Source of the DNA: Candidatus Parcubacteria bacterium
GTDB lineage: Bacteria > Patescibacteriota > Minisyncoccia > Minisyncoccales > JAGMAB01
Reading direction: 5' to 3'
DNA length: 48,865 bases
Assembly: GCA_023131055.1 (NCBI GenBank)
Contig: JAGMAB010000002.1
Coordinates: forward strand, 1 to 48,865
Under the pieces are notes generated by a model, which saw only the letters and a list, made by a program, of their open reading frames with translations, was not told the DNA's origin and did no database searches. Shown piece by piece: positions 31,471 through 39,324 of this stretch (the stretch's first letter is position 1; every line of letters starts with the position of its first letter). Made by a program: the position numbers and the translations under genes.

Positions 31471-32589
31471 ATGAATAAGATTGTAAAAACGCTTTACAGA
31501 GTTGTCGGTGGCGTCGTCATATTTATTGTTGGCTCTATCGCTTACAGAGTTACAGCTGAGACGGTTCCCGTATTGATTCCATCTTTTGTTCTGATAGGAA
31601 TGCTGATAGTGTTTTTGAAGTTTACTGGGTTGTGGAATTGGCTTTTTGTGAAAAGAAAAAACAAACATCAAAAAGGTTCTATTCAAATATCAATTTTAGC
31701 AGTTATTGTTTTTGGAGTAGTTATCATTGGTGGGTTTGGTTACAATGAATACAAAAATTTTCAGAATGAAAAAATTGAAAACGAGAAATTATTAAGAAAA
31801 CAACAGGATAAACAAATTCAAGAGATAACTATAGCTCAACAAAAAGAGTTAGAGGAAACTAAGCAGGAGATCGAAAAATTAAAATCCGAAAATCAAGAAG
31901 ATAGTAAAAAAATTGAGGAATTGGAACAAAAACAGAAAGACGAAGAATTAAAAGCGATAGGAGAAAATTACCAACCGTTAAGCGCAACTACTTGGTATTT
32001 TGCAACACATATCGTAAAAATAATTTGTTCTGATGATGACTCGCAAGTGGTTAAAAATGGTAGTGGGACTGTTTTCGGATTAAATAGATTTATAATAACA
32101 AATTATCACGTTGTAAAAGATACTACTCAATGCGTTATTGGTATTACTGACGACATAAAAAAGCCACCTTCAAGGTGGTATGATGCGACCGTCGCTTCAA
32201 GTGTTCCATCTCTTGATATTGCCACCCTTAGACCAACACTACCGCTCCCAGACGATGTTATAAGGGTTGGCTCTGATTTTATATGTTCTACTGATGATAT
32301 TGAGCTGGGGGATGAAGTAATAATCATAGGGTATCCTACAGTTGGTGGAAGTACCATTACCGTTACAGAGGGTATTGTAAGCGGGTTTGATGGTTTTCTT
32401 GTTAAAACTTCTGCAAAAATGGAATTTGGAAACTCCGGTGGAGGCGCTTTCCTGCAAAAGCCAAAAACACCCGTTAGGGGCATTATGAGTTGTTGGTTCG
32501 GTATTCCTACTTTTGTGACTCAGGGCCAGTTAGAAAGTATTGGCAGTATTATCAATTATTCACTCATACACGAACAAGCAAATCAATAA
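31471..32589 (+). CDS. Membrane-anchored trypsin-like serine protease
   Basis: I start at the ATG at 31471; the track start (31327) lies inside a hairpin of the upstream RNA. The 372 residues have two or three membrane helices (about 8-24, 33-53 and 73-91), a coiled coil (about 95-165) and a chymotrypsin-fold protease domain. The triad is H213 (IITNYHVVKD), D249 (VPSLDIATL) and S322 (EFGNSGGGAF). It differs from the HtrA at 25330 in lacking a PDZ domain and in being membrane bound. It heads the accessory region and follows the structured leader RNA directly, so leader-mediated control is plausible. Confidence 0.85.
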   Translation: MNKIVKTLYRVVGGVVIFIVGSIAYRVTAETVPVLIPSFVLIGMLIVFLKFTGLWNWLFVKRKNKHQKGSIQISILAVIVFGVVIIGGFGYNEYKNFQNEKIENEKLLRKQQDKQIQEITIAQQKELEETKQEIEKLKSENQEDSKKIEELEQKQKDEELKAIGENYQPLSATTWYFATHIVKIICSDDDSQVVKNGSGTVFGLNRFIITNYHVVKDTTQCVIGITDDIKKPPSRWYDATVASSVPSLDIATLRPTLPLPDDVIRVGSDFICSTDDIELGDEVIIIGYPTVGGSTITVTEGIVSGFDGFLVKTSAKMEFGNSGGGAFLQKPKTPVRGIMSCWFGIPTFVTQGQLESIGSIINYSLIHEQANQ

Positions 32590-32599
32590 GTTAAAAATA

Positions 32600-32818
32600 A
32601 TGGAAAACAAATCATTTAACCTATTTAACCAAAAGAAGGAGTTAGTGGTAGCCGGGAAGAAGTTAGACCCGAAGAATTACCCGGTGCTTTATCGGTGGGC
32701 AGAGAGAAATCCGGAAACTCTTACAGAGCGCTTACAAGATTTAGCCGATAAGGTGTATAGCGGCGATATAGTGAGCGCCGCGCAAATGTTAGAGAGCGAT
32801 TTGGAACATAGTCAATAA
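32600..32818 (+). CDS. Small hypothetical protein
   Basis: The track ORF starts inside the protease gene; the ATG at 32600, 10 bp after the protease stop, gives 72 residues (MENKSFNLFNQKKELVVAGK). It is soluble and helical in its second half (RWAERNPETLTERLQDLADKVYSGDI), with no recognised domain. Codon use and the close spacing to the protease suggest a real gene in the same transcript. Confidence 0.6.
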   Translation: MENKSFNLFNQKKELVVAGKKLDPKNYPVLYRWAERNPETLTERLQDLADKVYSGDIVSAAQMLESDLEHSQ

Positions 32819-32890
32819 TTAATCACTAAAAATAGTAAGAGATATTTTTAATTATCATGGATTTTCTTTTAGATTACCGTCAGAGTAGAG

Positions 32891-32896
32891 TATAAT
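32891..32896 (+). promoter_or_regulatory. -10 box before the HD-domain gene
   Basis: A perfect TATAAT with an 8-bp gap to an ATG at 32905 and a 12-bp gap to the gene's ATG at 32909. A weak -35 (TTAGAT) lies 16 bp upstream. Confidence 0.6.
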
Positions 32897-32908
32897 TAAA
32901 GACCATGA

Positions 32909-33397
32909 ATGAAGCCACAAAAAAAAATACAAAAAGAGATTCTTAATTTAATAACAAGGCAATTTAAGTTAGATATTGAGTTAGAACACGGAATATCTCA
33001 TTGGAAGAGAGTTAAAGAGATTGGCAATTACTTAGCTAAACACACTAAAGCAGACCTTAAAGTTATTAATCTTTTTGCTTATCTTCACGACTCAAAAAGA
33101 GAGAACGAAAACCACGATCCGGAGCACGGATTAAGAGCAAGCTTTTTTATTAAAGAACTATACAATAAAGACATATTGAATATCTCACAAAAACAATTAA
33201 ATCAACTATCCTTTGCCTGCGAGCACCATAATAATTCAAAGGTTAAAAGCGACGATATCACTATTCAAACTTGTTGGGACGCAGATAGATTAGATTTATG
33301 GAGAATTGGGGTTATTCCGGAACTGTCTTTATTAAATACAGCCATTGCTAAACAAGAAGAAACCATTGAACTTGCATGGAAATTAGGTAGGAAATAA
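32909..33397 (+). CDS. HD-domain phosphohydrolase
   Basis: The 162 residues carry the HD metal-binding pattern: H in ELEHGISHWKRV, the HD pair in FAYLHDSKREN, H in HDPEHG, a later His pair in ACEHHNN and Asp in CWDADRLDLWRIG. It resembles small YfbR/uncharacterised HD hydrolases acting on nucleotides or phosphate esters; the substrate is unknown. A second ATG four bases upstream (32905) opens a 13-codon ORF in another frame, which could act as a leader peptide. Confidence 0.82.
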   Translation: MKPQKKIQKEILNLITRQFKLDIELEHGISHWKRVKEIGNYLAKHTKADLKVINLFAYLHDSKRENENHDPEHGLRASFFIKELYNKDILNISQKQLNQLSFACEHHNNSKVKSDDITIQTCWDADRLDLWRIGVIPELSLLNTAIAKQEETIELAWKLGRK

Positions 33398-33401
33398 AAT
33401 T

Positions 33402-33427
33402 AAAAAGCCCATCGCTGGGCAATTTTT
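33402..33427 (+). terminator. Terminator after the HD-domain gene
   Basis: GCCCA-TCGC-TGGGC, preceded by AAAAA and followed by AATTTTT, so it may work in both directions. Confidence 0.75.
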
Positions 33428-33584
33428 ATCTTAAATATTAGCAGGCGGAATCTTATTGGTTTCGTCTTTTTGATTCCGGACAGAAAAATTTCGGCATCTT
33501 GCTTTATATTTTAGAAATGGTAGAACAAAAATAATACTGTATTATTCTTACGGTATCTATATGAGGCACTGAGTGTAACAGCTC

Positions 33585-33621
33585 GTAGCTTCGGCTACAA
33601 AACTTTATGTGGGTTTTGTAG
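33585..33621 (+). promoter_or_regulatory. Competing hairpins upstream of the gene at 33671
   Basis: GTAGC-TTCG-GCTAC (33585-33598) overlaps a 9-bp stem CTACAAAAC/GTTTTGTAG (33595-33621). Only one can form at a time. The stretch 33428-33670 holds no gene that I can support. Confidence 0.45.
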
Positions 33622-33670
33622 TTGAGGCAAAAGGTTGATTACTACGAATAAAATTTATTTAGAAACAACT

Positions 33671-34162
33671 ATGGGAATTTTAGATAGCATAAAAAAATCA
33701 TTGAAACAACAAAAAAAATCATTAGAACAACAAATTGAAGAAGCAAAAAGAACAGTTCACCTTACTTATTTAGGAGGACACCCTGATATTTCTTCTTCCA
33801 TGCCTATTCGACTAAAACGAGAGAATGATAATCTTAATTTATATAGATATGGTGGATATGGTGGTGAGAAATTCCTTACAAATATTCCCTTATCTGCTAT
33901 TAAATCAGTCCAATTCCAACGAGCTGGCAGTCGTTCTTTGGGTAAAGCTGCTGCTGGTGCAATTGGCGGAGGTATCTTACTTGGACCCCTTGGGTTGATT
34001 GTTGGTGGAGCTCTTGGTGGTAAAAAAAAGGACGAAAGTGTTATTGTAGTTACTATTCAACATGATTCTATGGAATTACAAATCTTATTTGGTAGCATTA
34101 CAGGAAAAAAGGGAATAATAGAAAGAAAATATTCTAAGTTTGTCCAGTTAATTAAACCATAG
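33671..34162 (+). CDS. Hypothetical protein with glycine-zipper segment
   Basis: The ATG at 33671 gives 164 residues; the track start is TTG at 33635. A basic coiled coil (SIKKSLKQQKKSLEQQIEEAKR) is followed by a PH-like beta region and a glycine-rich hydrophobic stretch (AAAGAIGGGILLGPLGLIVGGALGG) flanked by basic residues. The C-terminal part is beta-rich. The glycine-rich segment could insert in a membrane or mediate assembly. The family is not recognised with certainty. Confidence 0.6.
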   Translation: MGILDSIKKSLKQQKKSLEQQIEEAKRTVHLTYLGGHPDISSSMPIRLKRENDNLNLYRYGGYGGEKFLTNIPLSAIKSVQFQRAGSRSLGKAAAGAIGGGILLGPLGLIVGGALGGKKKDESVIVVTIQHDSMELQILFGSITGKKGIIERKYSKFVQLIKP

Positions 34163-34272
34163 ACAATTTTTGAAAAATATTTTCTTTTTTTAAAAAACTA
34201 AAAAGAACTGGTAGGATAAAATTAGAAAACTAAAAAGGTCGGTTTTAAATAATTTAATCAAAGTTATAAAAT

Positions 34273-34512
34273 ATGACAGAAGAAATACAATCAACTATAG
34301 AAAAATCCGAGAAAGATTGGTTAATTACTTTGTTACTTTCAATCTTTGTTGGAGCTTTTGGAATAGATCGTTTTTATCTGGGTAAAACAGGAACTGGTAT
34401 ATTAAAGTTAATTACCGGAGGCGGTTTTGGAATTTGGTGGTTGATAGATGTGATTTCAATCGCCACAGGAAAAATGAAGGATTCTGATGGAAAGATAGTG
34501 AAAGAAAAATAG
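34273..34512 (+). CDS. TM2-domain membrane protein
   Basis: The 79 residues contain the TM2 domain: two membrane helices joined by a short turn with the motif FGIDRFYLGKTGTGILKL and GIWWLIDVISIATG. TM2 proteins are small and widespread and their role in bacteria is mostly unknown. It sits between two hypothetical envelope genes. Confidence 0.88.
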   Translation: MTEEIQSTIEKSEKDWLITLLLSIFVGAFGIDRFYLGKTGTGILKLITGGGFGIWWLIDVISIATGKMKDSDGKIVKEK

Positions 34513-34563
34513 AAAAAGTGGACGATAATAAAAGTCGATCATGATAAAAAATTTATCAAAATT

Positions 34564-35739
34564 ATGAACAAAAATATCCTAACATTTGGAGGAATAGTGA
34601 AAAGGAAACTTCAAACTAGTTATTCAAGAAAAGAAAAATTAGAAAAGTTAATTAAAAATTTAGAAGAACTTAAGGAAAAAGAATCAGTTAGTGAGGATAG
34701 ATATAATTTATTAAAGCAGGAATATAATAAATTCCTCGGACAATCAGAGAATACAATTAAAGAAATAAAGGAAGATTTAAAAAGGAAAGTTGAAGAAAAA
34801 GAGAACAAGCTGAAAACATTGAAAGAGGATTTAGAAAATTTAGAGACAAGATCTAAGGTGGGAGAAATTGAACAGAAGGATTTCCAAAAGTCTAAAATTT
34901 CTGTAGTAAAAAGGATTGAACAATTAGAAAAAGAAATTCCCAAACTGAAAGAACTTCTTAATTCAGAATTCTCTTCGGATTTAGGCGGGTATTTAGATGT
35001 CAAAATAGAAGAGGGAAAAGGATTAGGTGGTATTATAAAAACAGTTGGCATTAGTTCTGATACATTGGATAGAATAAAAGAATTTTTTTTAGGATTGAGT
35101 GTTTCTCCTAAAAAATTAGCAGTAGGAATAGGTATGATTATAGCAATTCTTTATTTGATTGTTTTTTCAGGAAGTGGATTACCAGGCAAGTATGTGAATA
35201 TCAATAATGAGAGCGACATTGTAGAACTTAAAACAGACAAAACCTTTACATCTAAAGAATATGGAGTTTCTTTTTCAGGAAATTATAAAATTAAGGGCAA
35301 AAAACTTATATTTGAACTTGATGTTTTTGGAGCATCTTTTCCTACAGAATGTACACGAGTCAAAAATGGTTTTGATTGTCCGGATGGTAGTCAATATAGA
35401 AAAGTCAAGGAAAAATCATCTGTAAAAGTAAAAAGGAATTCACCGTCAGCGACAGTTAAAACTTTTTTTGAAGCGATTGAGAAAGGAGAATATTCTAAAA
35501 TGATAGATTATATTAGTTCTCGTACTCTAATGTCAGAACCGTTTAGCGTACAATATTTTAACGAAATAAAAGAAGAAATGAACAATAAAGGTGGAATTAA
35601 GAAAATTGATATTATAAAAGAAGAAATTGAGGGTGAAACTGCTAAGGTTTGTTATAGTATTGAATATGGTAATGGTAGTACCGATGGACGTTGTAATTAT
35701 TTTATAAAAGAAGAGGGTGCTTGGAAAATATCGGAATAA
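34564..35739 (+). CDS. Membrane protein with coiled coil, lipocalin-like and DUF4878-like domains
   Basis: The 391 residues are built as a long coiled coil (about 20-140), one membrane helix (about 182-203, LAVGIGMIIAILYLIVF), a beta domain (GKYVNINNESDIVELKTDKTF ... FDCPDGSQYRK), and a C-terminal NTF2-like DUF4878 domain (SATVKTFFEAIEKGEYSKMI). The coiled coil would be cytoplasmic and the two C-terminal domains outside. The beta domain recurs in the gene at 36354, so the two may bind the same ligand or partner. The function is not known. Confidence 0.72.
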   Translation: MNKNILTFGGIVKRKLQTSYSRKEKLEKLIKNLEELKEKESVSEDRYNLLKQEYNKFLGQSENTIKEIKEDLKRKVEEKENKLKTLKEDLENLETRSKVGEIEQKDFQKSKISVVKRIEQLEKEIPKLKELLNSEFSSDLGGYLDVKIEEGKGLGGIIKTVGISSDTLDRIKEFFLGLSVSPKKLAVGIGMIIAILYLIVFSGSGLPGKYVNINNESDIVELKTDKTFTSKEYGVSFSGNYKIKGKKLIFELDVFGASFPTECTRVKNGFDCPDGSQYRKVKEKSSVKVKRNSPSATVKTFFEAIEKGEYSKMIDYISSRTLMSEPFSVQYFNEIKEEMNNKGGIKKIDIIKEEIEGETAKVCYSIEYGNGSTDGRCNYFIKEEGAWKISE

Positions 35740-35762
35740 TAAATTTGAGATTTTGACTTTTC

Positions 35763-36329
35763 ATGAATAAAAAATTTACCATTTTAATAATCGGTATTTT
35801 ACTTTTAGCTATCACCGGAGGAATTTTTTGGTGGCAGAGTGAAAAGGAATTAAAAGAGCTAAATAAAAATTTGCCTGATGGAGTAAAAATAGAGAAAAAA
35901 GAAGGACAGTATAAGGTAGTAAATAAAAGAGATGGATACGAAATAAAAATGCCTAAAGAATGGGAAGAATTATATTGGGTTGATTACATTTTTGAGAAAG
36001 GAATGATAGGCCACGTCATTGTTTTAGAACCATTTGAAAAAGAAGGGGTGGGAATTAGTTGCATCATACCGGACCCACCAGATGTAAATTTAGAAATTTG
36101 GATACAAGATTATTGTGAAAAATTCTTTAAGAATCCTCTGATAGAAAGGGGAAAGATAGGGGATTTTGAAATAACTAAATTAAAAAAGGAGTATTCTATT
36201 CGAGGTGGAAAAGAAAAAATAAGTAAGTATTTATATGTGTTTCGACAAAACTCAAAAATTTGTCAAATTGGCGGTGAATCAAAAGATTCTATCCACTACA
36301 TAATCCTAAATAGTAAATGGTCATTGTAA
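35763..36329 (+). CDS. Hypothetical single-pass envelope protein
   Basis: The 188 residues have an N-terminal membrane helix or uncleaved signal (FTILIIGILLLAITGGIFWW) followed by a soluble domain with four Cys (ISCIIPDPP, QDYCEKFF, SKICQIGG). The pattern (GYEIKMPKEWEE near the start, ending YIILNSKWSL) is reminiscent of PsbP/DUF1795-like lipid or ligand-binding domains, but I cannot confirm this. It lies 23 bp after the preceding gene. Confidence 0.65.
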   Translation: MNKKFTILIIGILLLAITGGIFWWQSEKELKELNKNLPDGVKIEKKEGQYKVVNKRDGYEIKMPKEWEELYWVDYIFEKGMIGHVIVLEPFEKEGVGISCIIPDPPDVNLEIWIQDYCEKFFKNPLIERGKIGDFEITKLKKEYSIRGGKEKISKYLYVFRQNSKICQIGGESKDSIHYIILNSKWSL

Positions 36330-36353
36330 GTTTAATACCTTAGACAACGACAT

Positions 36354-38357
36354 ATAAAATTTAAATCCATAATTCTAAAATTTAGTAGAATAGGATTAAC
36401 TACATTATTAGTAGCTGCGATTTTTCTTTCTTTAAATATCCCAACCGCAATGGCTTGGGATTGGTCTTGGTTGTCTTGGGTTGAATCAAAAGAATTTAAA
36501 ATTAAAGAAGATGATGAGAATTTTTTAAAAATTAAAGAGGAATTAGGAATTGAAGAGATATATACATGGACAGAAGAAAATATCATTCGCTCCCCTGAAC
36601 TGATTACTTTTACTGATCACGAATTAGAAAAAATTCTTAATGAAAAAATAGGTTCCGAAGTTTCAGATTTAACCTATGGAGTTGCTATTTTAGATATTTT
36701 GTATGAAAGAGATATAGTTGATGCCCTTCCCGGTTCTTCATGGCACCAGAAAAAGTATATAGATATTTATTTTGAAAATATGTCTAATATAAACTTTTGG
36801 GCTAAAGAAGGTCAATTTACGGCTGAAAAATTTTTAGGAGAATGCTCGGGAGTTATTGGAAGTACTATTCTTATGATACCTGATTTGCTTGAAGCAGGAG
36901 TTAGCTTTAAAATGCTATCGAAAACATTTAAGAGTAAAGTTTACTGGCATTATTTTCAGGAATGTTCTCAAGGTATAGATAGCGATAATACATTTATGAT
37001 TGGAATAGAAGTAGGATGTTATCCTGTTGGAGGTCTTCCACGTATATATTTAGACTCGGCAGGAAATTTAAACGAGAAGGGCAAAAAAACAAAGGAATAC
37101 TTGGAAAAACTATGGAACCAATATGGAGAAGGTTATGATTCAGACTCGCGTAAAGGAGGATTAACAAAAGAGTTTAAATTTCAACATAAGAAGGAACTCA
37201 CAGAAATTCTTATTTTTGCGATTAAAGAATTACGAGAAGAGAAAAAATTTCTGCCACTTCCTACTTGGGAAGAAATAGAAAAACCCAAATCTGCTGAAGA
37301 TAAAGATTCCGAAACAGCATCATTAGTTCTGCCATCAGTCATAGAAGAAATCGCAGAACAAGGAGAGAAAGAGCAAGCGAAAGAAGAAAAAAAACCGCCG
37401 GCCAAAGAAAAAGATATTTTGTCAGGAAAATATGTAAGCATAGTTGACGAAGATGATTTTGTAGAACTTTATAAAGATAAAACTTTTTACACACCGGAAT
37501 CTTTTTCTTACTCTATGAAAGCCTACGGGATGGAGTATGGCGCGGAAGCGAAGTATGAATTTTTTGGAAAGTATAATATTCGAGATAATAATATCTTCTT
37601 CAAATATAATAAGGTTAAAATTGAATCAGGAGGATTTGAAATTGAGACAGATCTTTTTGGCGTTTCTATCAACTGTACTTTATCTCTTGATGGTTTTGAT
37701 TGTCCGGATGGAAGTCAATATAGGAAATATGAAAAAGATGAATTCATAGAGCAAGGAGAAAAAGAGCCAAGAGAAGAAAAAACAGAAGGATCGGGGGTCG
37801 GAGAATCTGTTCTTTTAAAATATCGTTTGTGTTCTCCGATGAATCAGAAAAAAGAAAAAGTTGATTCTCAAATAGAAGTAAGTTTGGGAACATGGATTGA
37901 TAAAAATCTTGGTCTTAAAATGAGATGGATTAGTTGTAGAGAAAACGAGGGTATATGGAGTAGTGGATATCTTGACATTGAAGACCATACAGTGATTGGA
38001 GAACATCTTTGGGTAGTGGGAACCATAGAGGGTGGTGATGGTTTGATTTTTTATAGTCGAGATGGCGGAATATCTTGGGAACTTCAATGGAACGAACCTC
38101 ATAAGATGTTTGGTGGATCCTATCCTTTTGTGGTATATTTTTTAAATATAACAGAAGGATGGGTTGGAATGAAAGGTGATTTTTTTTATACTAAAAATGG
38201 TGGCAAAAACTGGATATCCAACGATGTGCCCAACGAAGGTTCTTATATAAAAGAATATTGGTTTTATAACGATCAACGGATTGTAGCAAAAACTGCCTAT
38301 GGTAATATCGTTTGCGAATCGGTTAATGGTGGAGAAAATTGGGAGTGTGATCCTTAA
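36354..38357 (+). CDS. Secreted multidomain protein with lipocalin-like and BNR-like repeats; probable non-ATG start
   Basis: The track starts at the ATG at 36450, but the frame stays open upstream. Translation from ATA at 36354 gives a textbook signal peptide, KFKSIILKFSRIGLTTLLVA, with a cleavage site PTAMA just before WDWSW. No ATG, GTG or TTG lies in this stretch, so the start is ATA or ATT, or a base is wrong. The mature protein has an unrecognised N-terminal domain (about 35-280), an acidic linker, the beta domain shared with the gene at 34564 (GKYVSIVDEDDF ... FDCPDGSQYRK), and a C-terminal beta-propeller-like region with Asp-box motifs (YSRDGGISWE, YTKNGGKNW, SVNGGENW), as in YCF48/BNR proteins. 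Confidence 0.75.
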   Translation: MKFKSIILKFSRIGLTTLLVAAIFLSLNIPTAMAWDWSWLSWVESKEFKIKEDDENFLKIKEELGIEEIYTWTEENIIRSPELITFTDHELEKILNEKIGSEVSDLTYGVAILDILYERDIVDALPGSSWHQKKYIDIYFENMSNINFWAKEGQFTAEKFLGECSGVIGSTILMIPDLLEAGVSFKMLSKTFKSKVYWHYFQECSQGIDSDNTFMIGIEVGCYPVGGLPRIYLDSAGNLNEKGKKTKEYLEKLWNQYGEGYDSDSRKGGLTKEFKFQHKKELTEILIFAIKELREEKKFLPLPTWEEIEKPKSAEDKDSETASLVLPSVIEEIAEQGEKEQAKEEKKPPAKEKDILSGKYVSIVDEDDFVELYKDKTFYTPESFSYSMKAYGMEYGAEAKYEFFGKYNIRDNNIFFKYNKVKIESGGFEIETDLFGVSINCTLSLDGFDCPDGSQYRKYEKDEFIEQGEKEPREEKTEGSGVGESVLLKYRLCSPMNQKKEKVDSQIEVSLGTWIDKNLGLKMRWISCRENEGIWSSGYLDIEDHTVIGEHLWVVGTIEGGDGLIFYSRDGGISWELQWNEPHKMFGGSYPFVVYFLNITEGWVGMKGDFFYTKNGGKNWISNDVPNEGSYIKEYWFYNDQRIVAKTAYGNIVCESVNGGENWECDP

Positions 38358-38447
38358 TTGTCTAAATGAGCAGTCATAAATCTAAAATATAAAAGAGAAT
38401 TCGTTAATTATTTGTTTCTATACAAAAGAAGCAATAATGTATAAAAA

Positions 38448-38473
38448 AGCAGGTATTTCCCCCTGCTTTCTTT
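38448..38473 (+). terminator. Terminator after the accessory envelope genes
   Basis: AGCAGG and CCTGCT pair across an 8-base loop, followed by TTCTTT; an A run precedes the stem. Confidence 0.75.
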
Positions 38474-38477
38474 ATTA

Positions 38478-38504
38478 CTGACAACTAAAAAATAGTGCTA
38501 TAAT
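38478..38504 (+). promoter_or_regulatory. Promoter-like sequence
   Basis: CTGACA (38478-38483), a 15-bp spacer and a perfect TATAAT (38499-38504), directly after the terminator. Downstream a 29-codon ORF (38534-38623) and then the gene at 38637 follow. Confidence 0.5.
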
Positions 38505-38533
38505 TATACAAAAGATAAAACTGTATAAAAAAT

Positions 38534-38623
38534 ATGCAGGGAAAATCACTCATACAAAAAAGAACAGGGAAAATTAAGGTCAACTCTATTTTTTTAGAAA
38601 TAGTGAATAATAAGATAGGATGA
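38534..38623 (+). CDS. Possible 29-residue peptide
   Basis: This ORF (MQGKSLIQKRTGKIKVN...) begins 30 bp after the TATAAT box and ends 13 bp before the next gene. It is basic. No family is recognised and it may be chance. Confidence 0.25.
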   Translation: MQGKSLIQKRTGKIKVNSIFLEIVNNKIG

Positions 38624-38636
38624 GTAATAAGCTATT

Positions 38637-38918
38637 ATGACTGAAGTAACTAAATTTATAAAACAAGAAGCAAAAGAAAATGGTGAAGTGGTAAGAACAT
38701 GCCCGCTTGTATATGGTGGAGCCTCTGTGGAAGTTAAGCTTTATATCTTTTTCAAAAATGGAAAAATCACGAGGTCTATAAAATGGAGTTTTATGAACAA
38801 TCTTTTTCTTCCTAAAGATCAATGTCGATTGACTTATTATGATTTTAAAGAAACAATGGAACAGATTTCATTTTGGCATAAAATAGGCAAGGTGCCGATT
38901 TTCAAAAATAGTGAGTAG
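38637..38918 (+). CDS. Hypothetical protein
   Basis: The 93 residues contain a beta-strand pattern (EVVRTCPLVYGGASVEVKLYIFFKNGKITRSIKWSF) and two Cys, with no signal or membrane helix. An AGGATGAG stretch 15-22 bases upstream is a weak ribosome site. No domain is recognised. The promoter at 38478 and the short distance to the next gene support a real transcript. Confidence 0.55.
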   Translation: MTEVTKFIKQEAKENGEVVRTCPLVYGGASVEVKLYIFFKNGKITRSIKWSFMNNLFLPKDQCRLTYYDFKETMEQISFWHKIGKVPIFKNSE

Positions 38919-38973
38919 CCATAAGTAATAAAATAAAATAAATCTATGGAAGAAAAAAATAAAGAGAAAAATT

Positions 38974-39324
38974 ATGACTAGAAATAAAATCATCTTAACT
39001 TTAATTTTGACGATATTTTTATTTTTTTTGTCACTTTTCTATGTGAGAAATGAAGTATGTTGTATGTTTTCCAGTATTCGACATCGTGGATTTCCTTATC
39101 AAATAATAGCAATATCTAAAGGAACCGATAATTGGGAAGAAGCAAAAAAAGTTTATTCTCTTAATGACTTAGAGCTTTTAAATCAGGGTTGGAAATTAAA
39201 AATAGGTTCTGGCTTTGATCCACTTTTTTGGAGTATTTCTTTTAATTTTATATTTTATTTAGCCATAAGCAGAGGATTAATTTTTATATTTGAACGAGTA
39301 AAACAAAACTATGATCAGAAATAA
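38974..39324 (+). CDS. Small membrane protein with two helices
   Basis: The 116 residues have membrane helices at about 6-23 (IILTLILTIFLFFLSLFYV) and 85-105 (WSISFNFIFYLAISRGLIFIF), with a 60-residue loop probably outside the cell. It overlaps mltG by 14 bp, so it is co-translated with a wall enzyme. The family is unknown. Confidence 0.65.
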   Translation: MTRNKIILTLILTIFLFFLSLFYVRNEVCCMFSSIRHRGFPYQIIAISKGTDNWEEAKKVYSLNDLELLNQGWKLKIGSGFDPLFWSISFNFIFYLAISRGLIFIFERVKQNYDQK

